A DNA stretch of 64,000 nt, taken from NCBI GenBank assembly GCA_964397305.1, contig CAYNIP010000001.1, positions 124,001-188,000 on the forward strand, given 5' to 3'. The stretch's first letter is position 1. Each line of letters begins with the position of its first letter. The notes under the pieces were generated by a model that saw only the letters and a program-made list of their open reading frames with translations, did not search any database and was not told where the DNA came from. The translations under genes and the position numbers were made by a program. Source of the DNA: JAAUTY01 sp964397305. Lineage in GTDB: Bacteria; Cyanobacteriota; Cyanobacteriia; Cyanobacteriales; Spirulinaceae. Positions 53,455-62,250 of the stretch are shown here, piece after piece.

Positions 53455-54363
53455 TTAGGGTGTGGGTGTAGCCTGTTCCGCAGAAATGCGGGATGGCTCA
53501 GGCGAGATGGGCCCGCTTCCGACTTCTTGGCCTGGGTAAAACCGAGGCGTATAGAGCCAGTCCCGACCGTCGGGGCCCTGGAAGCGGCGGGTTTGGCTGG
53601 AGCCGATCAGCAAAATGGTCCGCATATCGGCCTCGGTGCTGGCCAAGTCAGCCAGGGCGATGATCCGCACGGTTTGCCCGGAGCGTCCTAGGTTGCGGGC
53701 GATGACGACGGGGGTTTCGGGCGATCGCCACTGGCGGAGGATCGCTTTTGCTTGCTCCAGTTGCCAGGTGCGTTGCGGCGAGACGGGATTGTAGAGGGCG
53801 ATCACAAAATCTGCTGCTGCTGCTGCTTGGAGGCGCTGGGCGATCGCCGCCCAAGGCTTGAGCAGGTTGGACAGGGAGATCACGCAAAAGTCATGGCCCA
53901 GGGGTGCCCCTACCTGGGCGGCGGCCGCCTGCATGGCGGAAATGCCCGGGCAGATTTGGATCGCCACGGTTTGCCAGGCTGGCTTTGCCTCCCCCTCCAG
54001 TACTTCCAGCACGGCGGCGGCCATCGCATAGATTCCCGGATCGCCGGAGGAAACCAGAGCAACTCGTCGCCCCTGGGCCGCTAAATCGAGGGCAAAGCAG
54101 GCTCGCTCGCGCTCGACGCGATTGTCTGAATCATGGCGCTGTGTGGTGGGGGGGCGGAGCGGTTCCACGAGGTCGAGATAGGTGCGATAGCCGACCCAAT
54201 CGGTGGCCGCTTGCAGGTAGGCGGTTGCTTCGGGCGATCGCCAAAGGTCGCCCCCCGGCCCAGTGCCCAGGATAGCCAGGTGCCCAGCCGTGTTGGGTGG
54301 TGGCGCTAAGTTTAGATGCGTACTCAAAGGTGGTTGCCTCTCCCGGCCCAGACTTGATCCCAT
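53455..54363 (-). CDS. cobJ: Precorrin-3B C17-methyltransferase
   Basis: 302 residues. SAM-binding tetrapyrrole methylase: GHLAILGTGPGGDLWRSPEA (27-46), VALVSSGDPGIYAMAAAVLE, CPGISAMQAAAAQVGAPLGHDFCVISLSN and YNPVSPQRTWQ. The ending YTPRFYPGQ is typical of CobJ/CbiH, which methylates C17 with ring contraction. It starts at the ATG at 54363. The first 25 residues (MGSSLGRERQPPLSTHLN) are unlikely to be part of the catalytic domain. Upstream of cobB in the same direction. Confidence 0.92.
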   Translation of the reverse strand: MGSSLGRERQPPLSTHLNLAPPPNTAGHLAILGTGPGGDLWRSPEATAYLQAATDWVGYRTYLDLVEPLRPPTTQRHDSDNRVERERACFALDLAAQGRRVALVSSGDPGIYAMAAAVLEVLEGEAKPAWQTVAIQICPGISAMQAAAAQVGAPLGHDFCVISLSNLLKPWAAIAQRLQAAAAADFVIALYNPVSPQRTWQLEQAKAILRQWRSPETPVVIARNLGRSGQTVRIIALADLASTEADMRTILLIGSSQTRRFQGPDGRDWLYTPRFYPGQEVGSGPISPEPSRISAEQATPTP

Positions 54364-54459
54364 TTTCCCTCAGGCCGACCCGGTTGCTGAGCCTCAGGCG
54401 GGGGATTCCCGGCGCGACCCCCTCGCGAAGGGTGACACGGATTGGGAGCCTGGCCCAGG

Positions 54460-55800
54460 CTACTCGCCCGTCACCGAGAGGTTATCGACCCAGATCCGGG
54501 GACAGAGACCGGAGGAGGTCAGCTCTGGTTCAGACTCCACATAGACAATGGACCGCAGCAGCTCGCGGAAGTCCCCGGCAATGGTGGCAGCCTCAATGCT
54601 GCGGCGATCGCCCCGATTCACCAGCCAGCCATCAAAGGGCAGTGAGAAGGAGCCCTGAAGTGCATTGACCCCTGCATGGAGGGCCTTCAGGTCATCAATC
54701 CAGATCACATTCTCGGCCTCCGCTAGACTCAAGGCCTCGGCCGCCAGTTCTCCCGGCTGGACGTGGAAGAAATGCGGGCTGACCGTCACTTTTGCACCCA
54801 GATTGGCGTGGCCCGTTGGCGCGGCCCCCAGGCGCTTCGCCGTTCCGCTGCTGTGGAGAAAGCTGTGGAGGACACCGCGCTCAATCAGTGGCGTGCGGCG
54901 AGTTGGCGTCCCTTCGCCATCAAAGGTTTCTGCCCCCACATTTTCGGGGTGAAGTGCATCGTCAAAGACGGAGAGCAGGGGACTGGCGATCGCCAGTCCC
55001 AAGGATTCCGGCGTTGATAGGCTTTGGTGATCTAGTATAGCCTGGGCATTGAAGAGATTCGAGAAAGCCGCCAACAAGCCCAAAAAGGCCTCCGCCGAAA
55101 AGACCACCCGATATTTCCCCGAAGGAATGGTCTGGTAGTCCAAGTGGCTAATCGTTTTCTCCTTGGCCTCGGCTAGGCAGCCCGCAATATCCAGGTTCTC
55201 CAGACTGGAGCTGATGCGAAAACTGCCAGCACTCCGGCTTTTTTTGCCCGCCTGCTCGGTTTTGCTGTAGAGGTAGAGGGTGGTAAAAGTGCGGGCTTCG
55301 GCGCGCAGGGCCCCAGCACTGTTGAGATAGAAGCGCTCGCTGGCCTGCTGAGAAAGGCCGTTGTAGGGCACGCTGGCGATCGCGGGGTGAGCAGCGAGCA
55401 ATTCCTTTTCCGCGACTAACAAGGTGTCAATCAGGGTTGCCGCCTCGGCCTGAATCCCCTGCTCTCGCTGAATCGTCGCCAAGGCCGCCGTGGCCTCGGG
55501 GCTGAAGTCAGGTGTGTGCTCCTTGACCCCAAAGGCACTGGCCTCGGCCGCCGTCTGGAGGGCCAGCTCCAGACCTCGAGGATCGAGGTCCGTCGTCACG
55601 GTCACTCCCATTTGTCCATCAGCGTTCCAGACCCGCACAATCACGCTAGAGCGCTGGGACGCTTTCACTTGCTTGGGTTCCCCCCGATCAACCTGCACGC
55701 TCACGCTGTCAGCGGAGGAGCCGTAGAGGTCATATTTTTGGATACCCAGTTTTTGAGCCAAGTCTTGAGTGTGGCGGGCGAGGTCAGGCGTTTGGAGCAT
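54460..55800 (-). CDS. TldE/PmbA-family metalloprotease subunit
   Basis: 446 residues from the ATG at 55800; codons upstream to 55905 lack family similarity. TldD/TldE proteins act as a pair to degrade unfolded peptides and to mature small peptides such as microcin B17 and ribosomally made antibiotics. Features: VDRGEPKQVKASQRSSVIVRVWNADGQMG near 30-60; TIPSGKYRVVFSAEAFLGLLAAF; DDALHPENVGAETFDGEGTPTRRTPLIERGVL, typical of this family. It lacks the HExxxH motif, so it is the TldE/PmbA side; TldD is not in view. Confidence 0.85.
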   Translation of the reverse strand: MLQTPDLARHTQDLAQKLGIQKYDLYGSSADSVSVQVDRGEPKQVKASQRSSVIVRVWNADGQMGVTVTTDLDPRGLELALQTAAEASAFGVKEHTPDFSPEATAALATIQREQGIQAEAATLIDTLLVAEKELLAAHPAIASVPYNGLSQQASERFYLNSAGALRAEARTFTTLYLYSKTEQAGKKSRSAGSFRISSSLENLDIAGCLAEAKEKTISHLDYQTIPSGKYRVVFSAEAFLGLLAAFSNLFNAQAILDHQSLSTPESLGLAIASPLLSVFDDALHPENVGAETFDGEGTPTRRTPLIERGVLHSFLHSSGTAKRLGAAPTGHANLGAKVTVSPHFFHVQPGELAAEALSLAEAENVIWIDDLKALHAGVNALQGSFSLPFDGWLVNRGDRRSIEAATIAGDFRELLRSIVYVESEPELTSSGLCPRIWVDNLSVTGE

Positions 55801-55937
55801 GGGGCTTAGGTTCAGATTGAAGCAATTGCAGTCTTTAACTTTAACGAATGTATCGCAACGATGCGGTCGCTGTCGCGGCGATCGGAGCAGACTCAGCAAA
55901 CTCAAGACCCCTGCAACAAGCTTGAAACCCCTGATAA

Positions 55938-56131
55938 AGCAATTTCAATCAAGAATGAGACAGTTGGTCAGCAACCCCCAGCCCCCAGCCCCTTCTCCCA
56001 ACTTGGGAGAAGGGGAGCCGGAAGTCCCTCTCCCAACTTGGGAGAGGGATTTAGGGTGAGGGCGCAACGGGTCAAGATCCCCTCCCTTCACGCCCTTCTG
56101 GAGTGTCTCAAAACTATTGGAAACAACCATA
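55938..56131. mobile_element. Family D repeat, copy 1 (194 bp)
   Basis: Begins agcaatttcaatcaagaatg and ends ctattggaaacaaccata. The ends are imperfect inverted repeats (caatttcaatcaagaatgagac against the complement of gtctcaaaactattggaaaca). The interior contains two family A-type palindromes. The second copy lies at 60389-60584 and a right-end fragment at about 7193-7215. It occupies most of the gene-free stretch 55801-56234. Confidence 0.7.
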
Positions 56132-56234
56132 ATAGATAAATTGGGCTCACACAGAGACACGTCTGGTGAAACCCAATCTACCCATTGGTGAGGCGAAGCC
56201 TAACCTCCCGTCAAGGGGTCGCTAAGATTCAGGT

Positions 56235-56978
56235 TTAGCGCTGAGGGCAGGTGCGGGCCCCGCCGTCGGGATTGTTGCTCTGATGCCATTGCCAGCACTG
56301 AATCGCGCTATCCGACGGAACCAGCAGAATCTGCATCAATTGTTGATTATTGCTCTCAGCCAGAGTGGCGAGGATTGCTTCCAGGGGCACGACTTCAATC
56401 TGTATTGTTGAGGCCATTTCCGGTTGCTGCTCCCGGAAGCGCTGGACCAGGACCTCCAGTTGCTCCCGCTCAAAGAAGAAGGGAATGCGTTGTTGGTTGT
56501 CCTGCTGCAAGGTGATGTAGCCCTGCTCGTTGCCGCCCCGGGCGACAAACAGCGGCACCCCTTGGAATTCAGCCTGTTGGGTTGCTTGCTGGGCGTTCTG
56601 CACCTGAGCCCGCATGGGCACGTAGGCAAAGTTCAACCCATCAGCCTGGTTGCTGCTAGCGGTATCTAAACGAAAAATTTCGCCCAGCGAGACGGGGATC
56701 ACCCGCACTTGGCTCGCCAGTTCCTGATTGTTCTCCCGCAGGCGGGCAATGAAGGCATAGGCATCATCGGGGTGAATGAAGACCCCTGCCATATTGCCAG
56801 ATACGAGGGGAGCACCTTGGGGATCGGTGATGGTGAAAACGGGGACTTCTTGCAGGCGTTCCACAACCTGTTGCGCTGGCAGGGCAAAAGCGGGTGTCAT
56901 TCGACCGAGGCCGCTGACCCAGAAGGTTGCTCCAGCCAAGCCCAGCGTCGTACACCAGCGAATGAGCGATGAAATCAT
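56235..56978 (-). CDS. Tic22-like periplasmic protein
   Basis: 247 residues with an N-terminal signal (LGLAGATFWVSGLGRMTPAFA). The mature part, KLxxVPVFTITDPQGAPLV, VFIHPDDAYAFIARLRENNQ, LNFAYVPMRAQVQNA, GVPLFVARGGNEQGYITL and PFFFEREQLEVLVQRF, matches the cyanobacterial Tic22 family, related to the plastid import component. In cyanobacteria these proteins act in the periplasm and help outer-membrane protein assembly. No partner gene adjacent. Confidence 0.88.
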   Translation of the reverse strand: MISSLIRWCTTLGLAGATFWVSGLGRMTPAFALPAQQVVERLQEVPVFTITDPQGAPLVSGNMAGVFIHPDDAYAFIARLRENNQELASQVRVIPVSLGEIFRLDTASSNQADGLNFAYVPMRAQVQNAQQATQQAEFQGVPLFVARGGNEQGYITLQQDNQQRIPFFFEREQLEVLVQRFREQQPEMASTIQIEVVPLEAILATLAESNNQQLMQILLVPSDSAIQCWQWHQSNNPDGGARTCPQR

Positions 56979-57279
56979 AAACGTCTACCCTCTACGTCTC
57001 GTCAGTTGAGTGAGTGATTGTATCGATGGCATCGTTCCCGCCTGGGGCTGGCCCAGGGGGGTTGCCCGAGGACTAAGATACATCCCTGGGCATCCAGCTA
57101 GCTATCGTTGGGAGATGCTTGGGAAAATACTACTTCAGTACGGTTCGCTATTGCGATCGCGACCAGCGCAAAGCCAGAGGCTGTCGCCCGCCCATACCGG
57201 TTAGTATATAACGATTTGTGAATCTCCATGACCCCTGGGGCCCCCGATAGGTTCCCTAGCGTTCCAGGGTGCTAGCTCC
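56979..57279. other. Gene-free spacer upstream of Tic22 gene
   Basis: 301 bases, downstream of the pentapeptide lipoprotein gene and upstream of the Tic22 gene. It contains a short GC hairpin cctgggg/gcccagg near 57040-57056 and an AT-rich patch (gttagtatataacg, about 57190-57205) that could be part of the Tic22 promoter. No gene seen. Confidence 0.45.
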
Positions 57280-57777
57280 CTAGGGGTGGATCGTCCCATC
57301 TGGCATGATCGCATTCTTCAGCGTCGCGGCTTCGAGAGCGGCTGGCTCAACTTTGAGCGCTGACAAGTTGGCATCGGTCAAATCCGTTCCCGTCAGGTCA
57401 GCCCCCATCAGGTTAGCATCGCGCAGGAACGCACCAACAAGCTTTGCTTGACTCAGATCGGCGTTGCTCAAGTCCGCACTGGTCATCGCGGCTTGCGAGA
57501 GGTTGGCGCCCCTGAGGCTGGCTCCCTGGAAGCTGGCCTGGTCGAGAAAGGCTCCCTGGAGGTTCGCGCCGCTCAGGTTGGCGCGGTTCAAGTTGGCCTG
57601 ATTGAGCTTCATCCCCGCCAAATCTTGATTGCTCAGATCCACCCCTTGCAGGTTGCAACCGAGGCATTCGCCCGTTTCCCGCAGGCGCGCTAGGGGATCG
57701 CCCTGGGGGCCGCGGTCCCCGCAAGCGACTAAGCCGCCCAGAAGGGGCAGCAGCAATAACCAACGCCATTGTTTCAT
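57280..57777 (-). CDS. Pentapeptide-repeat lipoprotein
   Basis: 165 residues from the ATG at 57777. Lipobox LVAC gives a lipoprotein, Cys near 19 (LLGGLVACGDRG). An ETGECLGCNLQG motif leads into about 17 consecutive A(N/D)LxxA-type pentapeptides (about 50-135). The Cys-x-x-Cys followed by a pentapeptide tract also occurs in the secreted protein at 14963, so the two are relatives with different anchoring. It lies 32 bp after the proline-rich gene. Probable periplasmic scaffold, function unknown. Confidence 0.85.
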   Translation of the reverse strand: MKQWRWLLLLPLLGGLVACGDRGPQGDPLARLRETGECLGCNLQGVDLSNQDLAGMKLNQANLNRANLSGANLQGAFLDQASFQGASLRGANLSQAAMTSADLSNADLSQAKLVGAFLRDANLMGADLTGTDLTDANLSALKVEPAALEAATLKNAIMPDGTIHP

Positions 57778-57809
57778 CAGCACCAAGGTTTCGTTCTCTC
57801 CTATCTATT

Positions 57810-58652
57810 TCAAAGATTGTCGAGGCTCTGCACGGGTTCCTCCGCAATAAAGTAGACCACGGAGTCTCCCCCTTCGGGAGTCCAGGGCTCCTGAAAGATG
57901 CTCAGGTAAAGAGTCTCGCTGGCTTGACCGGGACAGGTCAGCTCATAGACTCTGGAACCGGCATCGCCAGCCAGGTCCTGGCGCTCTCGAGGTTCACAGT
58001 TTTGCAGGGAGGCCTCGAGTTCTTGCCGCACTGTCCGCGAGTTGGCATTCCTAACACGACGGCAATTGTCCCCCCGGTTGAAGCATCCCGCTTGGGCGTT
58101 GGCAAGGTGGGGGAAGCCAGGAATGAGGTCCCCGGCTGGGGTCTCGGGGGAAGGGTCTGGCGCGGGTGGTATAGGGCTAGGGGGGGCAGCAGGGCTGGGG
58201 GAGGCTGCGGTGGTGTCAGGGGGAGATGGTTCGGCCGGCTTCGGGGACTCGGTTGGCTCTGAGGTGGTTCTGGGGGTGAGGGCGATCGCCTCGGGCGGGG
58301 GTGGTGCCAGGTTGGGTTCTGGAGCGGTGGGAGCAGCTGGACTGGGGGCTGGACTAGGAGCCTCGGGGGGTAACGTGACCGGCGCTGGGGGCTCGGGCGG
58401 AGGACTAATCACGGACCGTAGGGGAATCGTCTCTGATTCAGCGACGGGCTCGGGCTCGGGCTCCGGGGGCAGGGGTATGAAGAGCAAGGCCCCATGCAGC
58501 AGTACTGACGCGGCTAGGGCCGGTGTCAGCAGCCAGCGGTAGACGCGATAGGGGTTTTCGGGGGTGGGGGGAGGCGGGGATGAGGGCAGGGGGGCGGGCA
58601 CAGGGAGCGATGCAGTAGAAGCCGAAGGAGGAGTCAGGAGACCGAGGGCCAT
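57810..58652 (-). CDS. Proline-rich membrane-anchored periplasmic protein
   Basis: 280 residues. A Pro-rich cytosolic start, one membrane helix (about 40-58, LLTPALAASVLLHGALLFI), then about 120 residues that are mostly Pro, Ala, Glu and Ser, and a compact C-terminal domain (about 180-280) with four cysteines (QAGCFNRGDNCRRVRN, QNCEPRERQ, LTCPGQ). The form resembles TonB-like energy transducers, but a TonB C-terminal motif is not evident. Its downstream neighbour is the pentapeptide lipoprotein, 32 bp away, so the two are likely co-transcribed. Confidence 0.7.
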   Translation of the reverse strand: MALGLLTPPSASTASLPVPAPLPSSPPPPTPENPYRVYRWLLTPALAASVLLHGALLFIPLPPEPEPEPVAESETIPLRSVISPPPEPPAPVTLPPEAPSPAPSPAAPTAPEPNLAPPPPEAIALTPRTTSEPTESPKPAEPSPPDTTAASPSPAAPPSPIPPAPDPSPETPAGDLIPGFPHLANAQAGCFNRGDNCRRVRNANSRTVRQELEASLQNCEPRERQDLAGDAGSRVYELTCPGQASETLYLSIFQEPWTPEGGDSVVYFIAEEPVQSLDNL

Positions 58653-58714
58653 ACTAGTACAGCGTCGAGGCTAAAAATTAGGGCTGTTGATCCCTAGAAA
58701 GCTGAGATACAGCG

Positions 58715-58814
58715 ATTTTTAGCCTAGTGCCATACAGCTAAAGCCCCTCGCCCTCTAGGAGAGGGGTTTGGGGTGAGGGCTCCGTACTTTACTGGCAAGA
58801 AAAATGCTGTATTA
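58715..58814. mobile_element. Family C repeat, copy 2
   Basis: About 95 of 100 positions follow copy 1 (7237-7336), including tagcctagtgc, ctaaagcccctcgccctct, ggggtgagggct and cgtactttact.gcaagaaaaatgctg. The right end (attaaccg) has lost the terminal inverted repeat seen in copy 1. A further 10-bp inverted repeat, ggctaaaaat at 58669 and atttttagcc at 58715, surrounds its left end. No gene in 58653-58974. Confidence 0.7.
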
Positions 58815-58974
58815 ACCGTTTCCCAAAGGAGTTACCCGAAAATCAAGTGCTGACGCTGCCCTAGGGCAGCCGCAGGGGCAGGAGAATCGCCAGGGGCAGC
58901 CGCTCCGAGGGGGGAGAAGCGGCTGCCACGCGACGACACGCAGGCAGAATCTGGGCTGAGTTGGGTTCCTGGGG

Positions 58975-60024
58975 TTATCGCCAGCCCGCGCGATCCATGA
59001 GCCGAATTGCTTCTGCTTGGTTCTTGCCGTAGTCGGCAACATTCACCGTCGTATCTTCACGGAACTCACCAAAGCTGGCGACGACGGGATCAACGGGTGC
59101 CCCCGGTACAACTGGGTACTCATTGTTTCCAGCCGCGAAGTATCCCTGAGACTCTGACGAGGCGAGGTGCTCCATAAAGGCGATCGCCGCCTCGCGGTTG
59201 GGGGCATTGCGTAAGAGGCCGGCACCGCTGATGTTGACGTGGGTCCCGCGATCGCGCTGGTTCGGGAAGAAGAGGCCCACCTTTTCCACCACTTCGCGAT
59301 CGGCCGGGTCTTCCGACTTGGCGAGCCGCGCGTAGTAGTAGGTGTTGGCGATCGCGATGTTCCCCAAGCCCGCTGCACAGGCCCGGAGCTGAGCCGTATC
59401 ATTGCCTTCCGGCTGCCGCGCAAAGTTGGCCACAAAGCCCCGTATCCACTGCTCTGTCGCGGCTGCCCCCAGGGACGAGATCATGGCGGCGACCAAGGAC
59501 AAGTTGTAGATATTGCTAGAGGTACGGACGAGGATCTGGCCGCGCCACTTGGGAGTGGCGAGGTCTTCGTAGGTAGAAAGCTGAGCTGGGTTGACCTGCT
59601 CACGGTTGTAGTAGATCACGCGCGCCCGCTTCGAGAACCCATACCAAAGACCATCCGGGTGGCGCAAGTGCGCGGGAATGCGCTCCTTCAGCACGGCTGA
59701 GTCCACCGGGGCAAACAGGCCTTCTCGCTCCGCATCCCAGAGGCGACCCCCATCCACCGTCATCAGTAGATCGGCCGGGCTATTAGCCCCTTCGCTCTTG
59801 ATGCGCTCAATCAGCTCTGAAGCATCGGCCTCGATCAGGTTGATGCGTCCACTGCTAAAAGCCTCATAGAGTTGGTCATCGGTGTCGTAGTGACGGGAGG
59901 TGTACAGATTCACCGTGCCAGCTTGGGCCCAACTACGGCGGGGCTGGCTGAGGTCCCCCAGCACCATCGCGGTGACAGCCGCGCCGCCAGCCAGAAAGAT
60001 TCGTCGGCTAATTTTCATGACCAT
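58975..60024 (-). CDS. Fe(III) ABC transporter substrate-binding protein, FutA-like
   Basis: 349 residues. A Tat signal SRRIFLAGGAAVTAM (6-20), then YTSRHYDTDDQLYEAFSS, which is the opening of the FutA/AfuA/FbpA iron-binding family, and NTYYYARLAKSED. The paired Tyr residues of the latter chelate iron. It binds ferric iron in the periplasm for an ABC importer; futB and futC are not adjacent. The start could also be the ATG at 60018, with tgga about 8 nt before it. Two Fur-box-like sequences lie upstream. Confidence 0.87.
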   Translation of the reverse strand: MVMKISRRIFLAGGAAVTAMVLGDLSQPRRSWAQAGTVNLYTSRHYDTDDQLYEAFSSGRINLIEADASELIERIKSEGANSPADLLMTVDGGRLWDAEREGLFAPVDSAVLKERIPAHLRHPDGLWYGFSKRARVIYYNREQVNPAQLSTYEDLATPKWRGQILVRTSSNIYNLSLVAAMISSLGAAATEQWIRGFVANFARQPEGNDTAQLRACAAGLGNIAIANTYYYARLAKSEDPADREVVEKVGLFFPNQRDRGTHVNISGAGLLRNAPNREAAIAFMEHLASSESQGYFAAGNNEYPVVPGAPVDPVVASFGEFREDTTVNVADYGKNQAEAIRLMDRAGWR

Positions 60025-60136
60025 TCCAGGAATTATCGCTTGGGTAGCGGCTCATGTACGTCGCACTATCGCACATAATTGCCTAGAAGGATTTTATCAC
60101 TATTGCAACTCTTTAGCAGTTAACTGGATTGTTTTT

Positions 60137-60158
60137 CATAATTATTCTTAATGATTCC
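60137..60158 (-). promoter_or_regulatory. Putative Fur box 1 upstream of futA-like gene
   Basis: cataattattcttaatgattcc, read on the minus strand as ggaatcattaagaataattatg, resembles the Fur consensus of A/T-rich hexamers (AATCATT, AATAATTAT), about 115 bp before the start. A regulatory link to iron fits the gene's role; unproven. Confidence 0.4.
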
Positions 60159-60221
60159 AACGATCAATCGCTCAACCCCAACTAGGACGGGCTGTTTCGG
60201 GGATCACCGCTGGGACTGAAT

Positions 60222-60244
60222 CAGTAATAGTGATAATAGAAATC
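60222..60244 (-). promoter_or_regulatory. Putative Fur box 2 upstream of futA-like gene
   Basis: cagtaatagtgataatagaaa contains overlapping NATAAT-like hexamers as in iron boxes, about 200 bp before the start. It is weaker than site 1, but its AT content stands out from the GC-rich surroundings. Confidence 0.35.
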
Positions 60245-60388
60245 AGATAAATCTTTCCTTGTCAAGGGACTACCAGAGGCTGACCGACTTTCCCATCTGC
60301 AAACTATTTGCAGCCAAGGTCCTCGGGTCAAGCCAGCGAGGGGCGGCTGCGGGCAGGCCAAGCCCCCAGCGCTCCAGCCAGGATTTAT

Positions 60389-60584
60389 AGCAATTTCAAT
60401 CAAGAATGATACAGCCGGCCCGCGGCCCTCATCCCCCAGCTCCTTCTCCCAGGATGGGGAGAAGGGGAGCCGGAAGTCCCTCTTCCAACTTGGGAGAGGG
60501 ATTTAGGGTGAGGGCGGCAACGGGTCAAGATTCCCTCCCTTCACGCCCTGCTGAAGGGTCTCAAAATTATTGGAAACAACCATA
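60389..60584. mobile_element. Family D repeat, copy 2 (196 bp)
   Basis: Begins agcaatttcaatcaagaatg and ends ttattggaaacaaccata; close match to copy 1 at 55938-56131 apart from substitutions and small indels in the palindromic cores. It lies in the long spacer 60025-60725, whose remaining parts hold the Fur-like sites and no gene. Confidence 0.75.
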
Positions 60585-60725
60585 GGCTGATTGGCCGCTA
60601 GGCAGCCAGGGCAAAGCTCGGGGCTGAAGGGTCTAAACCCGACGGTTGCTCTGGGTTGGACCCTTCAGCCCTTACTGGCTTGGCCGACCCTGCTCCCCCG
60701 CACGCCGGGAGAGCCGCGACTGGCC

Positions 60726-61868
60726 TCAGGTAGCTCTGACGGCCTTGATCGCGGTCAGCACCTGCTCAATTTCCAGGTCTGTCAGCCCTGGGAACATCGG
60801 CAGCGAGAGAATCTGGGCACAGAGAGTTTCCGCGTTGGGGAAGTCCCCCTCGTTGTAGCCGAGGTCGGCGTAGGCGGGCTGTCGGTGGCAGGCAATGGGG
60901 TAGTGGATGCCGGTTTGGATGCCGTGCTCGTTGAGGGCGGCTTGGAGGCGATCGCGATCCCAGCCCGACTCTGGCCGCACTCGCACCACGTAGAGGTGGT
61001 AGATATGCCCCAAGCCGCTGTCGTTGCGAAGGGGGGTAATCCCCAGGGTCGGCTGCGCCGCGAAGCCTTGGTCGTACTGAGCTGCTGCACGATTACGGGC
61101 TGCGTTCCAGTCCTTGAGGTGGGGCAGCTTGGCGCTGAGGACGGCGGCTTGTAGGCTGTCGAGGCGACTATTCGTTCCCAGTTCGGTGTGAACGTATTTC
61201 TTCGCTGCGCCGTAGTTGCGATAGGTGCGGACTTTCTGGGCCAAGTCGGCGTCCGAGGTGACAAAAATGCCGCCGTCGCCAAAACAGCCGAGATTTTTGC
61301 TGGGGTAGAAGCTGTAGGCAGCGGCTCGGCCGAGGCTGCCCGCGATCCGGCCCTCCCGCTGGGCCGAGTGGGCCTGGGCCGCATCTTCTAGCACCATGAC
61401 TTGGTGAGCCTCCGCAAAGGCCGCGAGGGCCTGGGGCGAGACCATTTGGCCGTAGAGATGAACCGGGATGATCGCTTTGGTCTGGGGTGTCACCGCCCGG
61501 CTGGCGGCCTCTAGGTCGATCAGCGCTGTCTCGAGGTCGCAGTCCACCAAAACGGGGCGGGCCCCGGCGCGGCGGATGCCGATGATCGTAGCGATGAAGG
61601 TATTGGCAGGGGCGATCACCTCGTCCCCGGGGCCGACTCCGCAGGCCTGGAGGCCGAGGGTGATCGCATCGGTTCCTGAAGCCACCCCGACCGCAAACTC
61701 AACCCCACAGGCGGCGGCAAAGGCCTGCTCAAACTCAGTTAGGGTGCGGCTGAGGATAAAATCGCCCCGGTCAATCACCCCCAGGACCGCTTGCTGAAGC
61801 TCGGCTTGGAGGGGTTGGTGCTGGCGGGTGAGATCAACGAAAGGGACATGGACGGGCTGAGGACTCAT
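60726..61868 (-). CDS. DegT/DnrJ/EryC1/StrS-family sugar aminotransferase
   Basis: 380 residues, PLP-dependent. VPFVDLTRQHQ at the start; cofactor loop VGVASGTDAITLGLQACGVGPGDEVIAPANTF; the PLP-phosphate region LEDAAQAHSAQREG; and the catalytic Lys in SFYPSKNLGCFGDGG. It aminates keto-sugar nucleotides for polysaccharide or lipopolysaccharide synthesis. An asparagine synthase gene lies 382 bp upstream on the same strand, a common companion in such clusters. Confidence 0.9.
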   Translation of the reverse strand: MSPQPVHVPFVDLTRQHQPLQAELQQAVLGVIDRGDFILSRTLTEFEQAFAAACGVEFAVGVASGTDAITLGLQACGVGPGDEVIAPANTFIATIIGIRRAGARPVLVDCDLETALIDLEAASRAVTPQTKAIIPVHLYGQMVSPQALAAFAEAHQVMVLEDAAQAHSAQREGRIAGSLGRAAAYSFYPSKNLGCFGDGGIFVTSDADLAQKVRTYRNYGAAKKYVHTELGTNSRLDSLQAAVLSAKLPHLKDWNAARNRAAAQYDQGFAAQPTLGITPLRNDSGLGHIYHLYVVRVRPESGWDRDRLQAALNEHGIQTGIHYPIACHRQPAYADLGYNEGDFPNAETLCAQILSLPMFPGLTDLEIEQVLTAIKAVRAT

Positions 61869-61957
61869 AGGCGAAGGGCGGGTTGAAACGTTCAGGCCAG
61901 GGCCGGCGGCCTCCAGTTTAACCGATGGATTGGGAGCTAGGGCCGGGAGTCAAGGTT

Positions 61958-62248
61958 GGGTGCATCTCAGTTAGGCAAGTTTGCCCCCTCGGCGAGAAGC
62001 CGGTGCGCGCCTACATCCCCCGGCCCCTTCTCCCCAGTAGGGCTACCACACATACACAAGTCATGTTTGGCGTCGTTTCTCTCTCTTTTGCTCCCTAGAT
62101 CCCCCAATTCTGGGAGACTTTGAATGCCGATCCCCCCCGATTTCGGGGGGTTAGGGGGTCTAAAAATGGTAGGTTGGGGCTGTGACGAGATGTGTGTACT
62201 TAGTAGCTCCAGTAGGGCGAAGGGGCGTCTCCAAAGTGAGATGCACCC
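61958..62248. mobile_element. Family B repeat split by a nested insertion
   Basis: A family B copy runs from gggtgcatctcagttagg at 61958 to ccagtagggc (62034-62043), is interrupted, and resumes with ccagtagggc (62209-62218) to gagatgcaccc at 62248. Comparison with 22118-22235 shows the two halves join to make one normal element. It ends 2 bp before the asnB stop codon. Confidence 0.8.
62044..62208. mobile_element. 165-bp insertion nested in family B, with 10-bp duplication
   Basis: Bracketed by ccagtagggc on both sides (62034-62043 and 62209-62218). The left end taccacacatacacaagtca and the complement of the right part (tacacacatctcgtca) are similar, an imperfect inverted repeat. The interior contains aatcccccaattctggg and a perfect palindrome gatcccccccgatttcgg, features of MITE-like elements found in many cyanobacterial genomes. 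No coding capacity. Confidence 0.75.
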
Positions 62249-62250
62249 AG

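Noticed and set aside
54364..54459. Cobalamin riboswitch upstream of cobJ
   Set aside because: The 96-bp leader is too short and I could not find the conserved B12-box or the core pairing.
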